Source of the DNA: Bugula neritina
Taxonomy: Eukaryota; Bryozoa; Gymnolaemata; Cheilostomatida; Bugulidae
NCBI GenBank assembly: GCA_964035545.1
Contig: OZ037769.1
Location: forward strand, 17,117,633-17,181,632
Reading direction: 5' to 3'
DNA: 64,000 bases
Shown: positions 60,801 to 64,000 of the stretch, piece by piece
Layout of the letters: each line of letters opens with the position of its first letter
Position numbering within the stretch: position 1 is the first letter of the stretch
The notes under the pieces: generated by a model
The model's database searches: none
The model's input: only the letters and a program-made list of their open reading frames with translations
What the model was told of the DNA's origin: nothing
Program-made: the position numbers and the translations under genes

Positions 60801-63361
60801 CACAGAAATGAGTTGTCCGGCACTCTACACGGGTTGACTCGGGTGAGGCGGTTCCAGCAGGACGACGCTCATATCTTCTGCATGCCCGAACAGGTGCGAC
60901 ATATTCCTGTCTTCCCTCCCTGTCTCTCCACCCCCTCTGTCTCTCTACCCCCTCTGTCTCTCCACCCCCTCTGTCTCTCCCCCCCCTCTGTCTCTCCACC
61001 CCTTCTGTCTCTCCCCCCCCCTCCTACTATCACATATTACTATCACATATTACTATCACATATTACTATCACGTATTACTATCACGTATTACTATCACGT
61101 ATTACTATCACGTATTACTATCACATATTACTATCACATATTACTATCATATATTGCCGGTAGATTGAGTCTGAAATGCAAGGCTGTTTCGACTTCATGG
61201 AGTATGTTTACGGAATATTTGGATTCACTTTTAAACTCAAACTGTCCACGAGACCCGAGAAGTACCTCGGAGACATCGAGGACTGGAACAAGGCCGAAGA
61301 GGTTAGTGTAGTCATGTGACTCAGTGTACTGAGAGTTGTTTGCCTGTTGCTAGGCGACCAGTAGGTATCACTGGTAGAGTTCTCTCCTCACCCTGTAACC
61401 TGTATTGTAGAGTCTAAGCAACAGTCTCAATGCCTCAGGACACCCCTGGGAGCTGAACCCCGGCGACGGGGCTTTCTACGGCCCTAAGATAGACATTACG
61501 ATACACGACGCGCTGAAGAGAGCTCACCAGTGTGCCACCATCCAGCTGGACTTTCAGCTGCCTTCTAGGTTTAATCTCCAGTACTCCAGGTGTCTACTTA
61601 CTCTATATATACTATATACTTACTCTGTATGTACTGTATACTTACACTGCATACTATATACTTACACTGTATACTATATACTTACACTGTATACTATATA
61701 CTTACACTGTCTACTATATACTTACACTGTATACTATATACTTACACTGTGTACTATATACTTACACTATACTATATACTTAGACTGTATACTATATACT
61801 TACACTGTATACTATATACTTACACTGTATACTATATACTTACACTGTATACTATATACTTACACTGTATACTATATACTTACACTGTATACTATATACT
61901 TACACTGTATACTATATACTTACACTGTATACTATATACTGTACACTATATACTTACACTGTATACTATATACTTACACTGTATACTATATACTTACACT
62001 GTATACTATATACTTACACTGTATACTATATACTTACACTGTATACTATATACTTAGACTGTATACTATATACTTACACTGTATACTATATACTTACACT
62101 GTATACTATATACTTACACTGTATACTATATACTTACACAGTGTACTATATACTTAGACTGTATACTATATACTTACACTGTATACTATATACTTACACT
62201 GTATACTATATACTTACACTGTATACTATATACTTACACTGTATACTATATACTTACACTGTATACTATATACTTACACTGTATACTATATACTTACACT
62301 ATATACTATATACTTACACTGTATACTATATACTTACACTGTATACTATATACTTACACTGTATACTATATACTTACACTGTGTACTATATACTTACACT
62401 GTATACTATATACTTACACTGCATACTATATACTTACACTGTATACTATATACTTACACTATATATACTGTATACTTAGTACTTAAACTGTATAATATGC
62501 TGCAGTGATGAAGTTGCGGTCACCAAGAGACCGGTCATGATACACAGAGCAGTCCTAGGCTCCGTAGAGAGGATGATAGCCATTCTTACAGAGAACTGCG
62601 CAGGGAAATGGTAAGTCAGCTCCGCCCCCCCCCCCCTACAACTTGACACGCCCCCCCTACAACTTGACACACCCCCCTACAACTTGACACGCCCCTCCCT
62701 AGCCCGATAGTCTAATTGTTGAATGTGTGTTGCAGGCCCTTCTGGTTGTCCCCGAGACAGGCTATTGTGATCCCGATAGCCGCACCCCTCAATGACTACG
62801 CGGAGGAGGTCAAGGCCAAACTGCACGATGCCGGCTACATGGCAGACGTGGACCTGGACGCAGGAAATACTCTGAACAAGAAAGTGAGGAATGCTCAGAT
62901 TGCTCAGTACAACTTCATACTCGGTGAGTGTGTTATATACTGTGTACTGTGTAAGTATTATATACTGTGTACTGTGTAAGTATTATATACTGTATACTGT
63001 GTAAGTATTATATACTGTATACTGTGTAAGTATTATATGCTGTATACTTTGTAAGTATTATATACTGTATACTGTGTAAGTATTATATACTGTATACTGT
63101 GTAAGTATTATATACTGTATACTGTGTAAGTATTATATACTGTATACTGTGTGTTATATACTTTGTGTTATATACTGTATGTGTTATATAAGACGTTGTA
63201 TGGTGTCTGTAGTGGTGGGGGAGAACGAAAGACAGGCTGGTACAGTCAATGTCCGCACTAGAGATAACAAGGTACACGGAGAGAGGTCTATAGATGACGT
63301 TCTCACCAGATTCAAACACTTGGCTGAGACTCACGAGAAAGACGCTGAGGAAAAGTTCTAG
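54868..63361 (+). CDS. TARS1: Cytosolic threonyl-tRNA synthetase (about 700 aa)
   Basis: Charges tRNA-Thr with threonine. Fifteen exons are firm: 56379-56428, 56576-56757, 56930-57084, 57222-57312, 57788-57905, 58825-58968, 59554-59700, 59910-60008, 60134-60300, 60731-60893, 61164-61301, 61411-61589, 62506-62610, 62736-62923 and 63213-63361. Domains in order: a Lys-rich start; TGS ([20 protein letters not shown]); editing domain ([18 protein letters not shown]); the class II core with MNCPGHC and RNELSG...[12 protein letters not shown] (motif 2 and zinc ligands) and motif 3 [12 protein letters not shown]; and the C-terminal anticodon-binding domain ending EEKF. The ATG exon (54868, MADVGMEKK) is plausible, but no canonical donor gives the required phase 1, so the first junction is unresolved or an exon is missing. 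Confidence 0.93.
54925..56378. other. TARS intron 1
   Basis: A long AT-rich intron, possibly hiding a short exon that would repair the phase between the ATG exon and 56379. On the minus strand 55930-56010 contains a B-box-like gggttctagtcc, a hint of a tRNA-derived SINE remnant. Confidence 0.4.
56800..56905 (+). repeat. gagtctcactactagttaga repeat
   Basis: About four imperfect copies in the intron between TARS exons 56576 and 56930. Confidence 0.85.
57118..57204 (+). repeat. (ctgcactaac)n repeat
   Basis: About eight 10-bp units with ctagt/ctaac variants, ending just before the acceptor of exon 57222. Confidence 0.85.
57338..57787 (+). repeat. 30-bp minisatellite carrying the TARS exon 57788 acceptor
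   Basis: Exactly fifteen 30-bp units start ctcagtttcacacaactc and end actgtag. The real exon also starts ctcagtttcacag, so each unit is acceptor plus exon start. The unit length is a multiple of three and the exon frame is open in all 15 copies. Confidence 0.92.
57915..58800 (+). repeat. (tatag/tgtag)n array, about 0.89 kb
   Basis: Irregular 5-bp-based repeat of agtatagtgt with larger blocks of about 120 bp repeated (58440, 58560, 58680). It fills the intron between TARS exons 57788 and 58825. Tyrosine-rich frames on the minus strand are artefacts. Confidence 0.95.
59230..59550 (+). repeat. (actat)n and 24-bp repeats
   Basis: 59240-59400 is an actat/tactac array. 59480-59540 holds three copies of a 24-bp unit containing gaaatactcaactactgatg, ending just before the acceptor of TARS exon 59554. 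Confidence 0.85.
59701..59880 (+). repeat. tgtgtgatgtcactagtttg repeat starting at a donor
   Basis: About seven 25-30-bp units begin exactly at the donor of TARS exon 59554-59700 (gtgtgtcactag). The motif tgatgtca resembles a CRE half site, probably incidental. Confidence 0.85.
60301..60432 (+). repeat. gtgagtgatagtca repeat starting at a donor
   Basis: Eight to nine imperfect units begin at the first intron base after TARS exon 60134-60300 and repeat the donor word gtgagt. Confidence 0.85.
60446..60730 (+). repeat. 41-bp minisatellite carrying the TARS exon 60731 acceptor
   Basis: Six full 41-bp units (starting 60485) plus one partial. Each starts tctaatgttt and ends gtattatttag. Exon 60731 starts tctaatgtttgcc, so the unit is acceptor plus ten exon bases. 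Confidence 0.92.
60905..61155 (+). repeat. C-rich ccctctgtctctcca and tatcacatattac repeats
   Basis: Two adjacent arrays fill the intron between TARS exons 60731 and 61164: a 17-bp pyrimidine unit (60915-61020), then a 13-bp unit (61027-61155). Confidence 0.9.
61600..62480 (+). repeat. 20-bp minisatellite tatactatatacttacactg, about 0.88 kb
   Basis: More than 40 nearly identical 20-bp units in the intron between TARS exons 61411 and 62506. It has no stops in the long frames, but it is intronic. Confidence 0.95.
62620..62700 (+). repeat. cccccctacaacttgacacg repeat
   Basis: Three 20-24-bp copies in the intron before TARS exon 62736. Confidence 0.85.
62924..63180 (+). repeat. 25-bp repeat of the last TARS donor
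   Basis: After the real donor (gtgagtgtgttatatactgt) come eight units with exactly 25-bp spacing, each starting gtaagtattatatactgt. gtaagt occurs at 62951 and every 25 bases to 63126, so each unit restates the donor in a stronger form. Confidence 0.92.
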
Positions 63362-63367
63362 AAGGAA

Positions 63368-63515
63368 GTACATGTTTACTATGACACTGTGTTATACATA
63401 TAGTCATGTTTACTATGACACTGTGTTATACATATAGTCATGTTTACTATGACACTGTGTTATACATATAGTCATGTTTACTATGACGCTGTGTTATACA
63501 TATAGTCATGTTTAA
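63368..63515 (+). repeat. About 35-bp repeat in TARS 3' UTR
   Basis: Four copies of a unit containing catgtttactatgacactgt and ttatacatatagt, starting eight bases after the stop codon. Confidence 0.9.
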
Positions 63516-63852
63516 TATGATATCTAGGCAATAGTGTCACAGAGACAGTGTATGCTGTGTCTACTTCCACACCAAATACTTTTAGCAAATGATATTCTGT
63601 AATTATTGTGATTTGACATTTACAAAATATACATGGTGAGCATAACTCCAACCAGCCCTCATTCATACTACAGATAATTATACTGGTTATAAATGAATAA
63701 AATGGACATAATATTTACATGAGTCAATAGATATACAATTACAAAGGAGACAACCCTAATTGGCCTCTAAACCCTGAAGTCACAATCTACAGTCTGGGTG
63801 TCCTGCTGACTCGACCCAGGGAGCCGAATGCTGTCGCTATGAGTCACCAGCC

Positions 63853-63939
63853 TCAGAACCCGTACTTGGCCTGAGTCTGCTGCCGGGTGGCTTTGTTGGC
63901 TGCCCACGTGTTCTTCAGCTCCAGTTCTCTCTCCTTCGC
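63853..63939 (-). CDS. Terminal exon of an unrecognised minus-strand gene (partial)
   Basis: Reverse strand: acceptor ttgcag then 28 codons and TGA. It begins AKERELELKNTWAANKATRQ and ends QTQAKYGF, highly charged and helical-looking. GC-rich codons and a good acceptor support a real last exon. The remainder lies right of the window, after an intron with a repeat. I cannot name the family from 28 residues. It converges with TARS. Confidence 0.55.
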   Translation of the reverse strand, partial: AKERELELKNTWAANKATRQQTQAKYGF

Positions 63940-63952
63940 CTGCAACACAGTA

Positions 63953-64000
63953 TAGAGTATAGAGAGCAGAAGTGCAGAGAGTATAGAGAGCAGAAGTGCA
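63953..64000 (+). repeat. agagtatagagagcagaagtgc repeat, cut by the window edge
   Basis: Two to three copies in the intron of the minus-strand gene at the right edge. Confidence 0.7.

Noticed and set aside
61590-62479. Plus frames rich in YTVYYILTL
   Set aside because: 20-bp intronic minisatellite; the real gene reads across it by splicing in another frame.

Overview
The window is nuclear DNA of an animal. Genes are split by short GT-AG introns, the background is AT-rich with GC-richer exons, and clear metazoan genes are present: Galpha-o, an axonemal dynein intermediate chain, ALG10, an RNFT-type RING ligase and cytosolic threonyl-tRNA synthetase. Compact genes, tiny introns full of tandem repeats and divergence from vertebrate proteins fit an early-branching or marine invertebrate. 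A sponge is my guess, but the sequence alone does not prove it. Exon models were built by hand from reading frame, splice-site phase and family resemblance. Layout: 1-12 kb holds three tandem paralogues of an unrecognised small four-helix membrane protein, all on plus (the first cut by the left edge). About 3.7 kb around the first copy recurs around the last one. 12-15.6 kb is mostly non-coding. 15.7-22.5 kb holds two convergent MS4A/CD20-like tetraspan genes. 22.6-29 kb is gene-poor, with two inverted-repeat elements and hairpins. 29-38.7 kb is a complete eight-exon Galpha-o gene whose second intron contains an intronless ankyrin/SOCS-like gene, a 0.75-kb CT array and an eight-fold array of RFX X-box motifs. 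40.3-42.9 kb is ALG10. 43.1-48.4 kb (minus) is DNAI3/WDR63, divergent from the RNFT gene (48.7-54.2 kb) across a 318-bp shared promoter with an X-box. 54.9-63.4 kb is threonyl-tRNA synthetase. The last exon of an unrecognised minus-strand gene lies at the right edge. The genes do not form one pathway. The unifying oddity is the introns. Nearly every non-ALG10 gene has introns filled by minisatellites, and in several cases the repeat unit contains a real splice site plus the adjoining exon bases, so the intron carries rows of decoy acceptors or donors. In the synthetase gene one such array has a 30-nt unit that stays open in the protein frame for all 15 copies. A 3'-UTR unit present once, twice and four times in the three tandem paralogues looks like the same process caught at successive stages.
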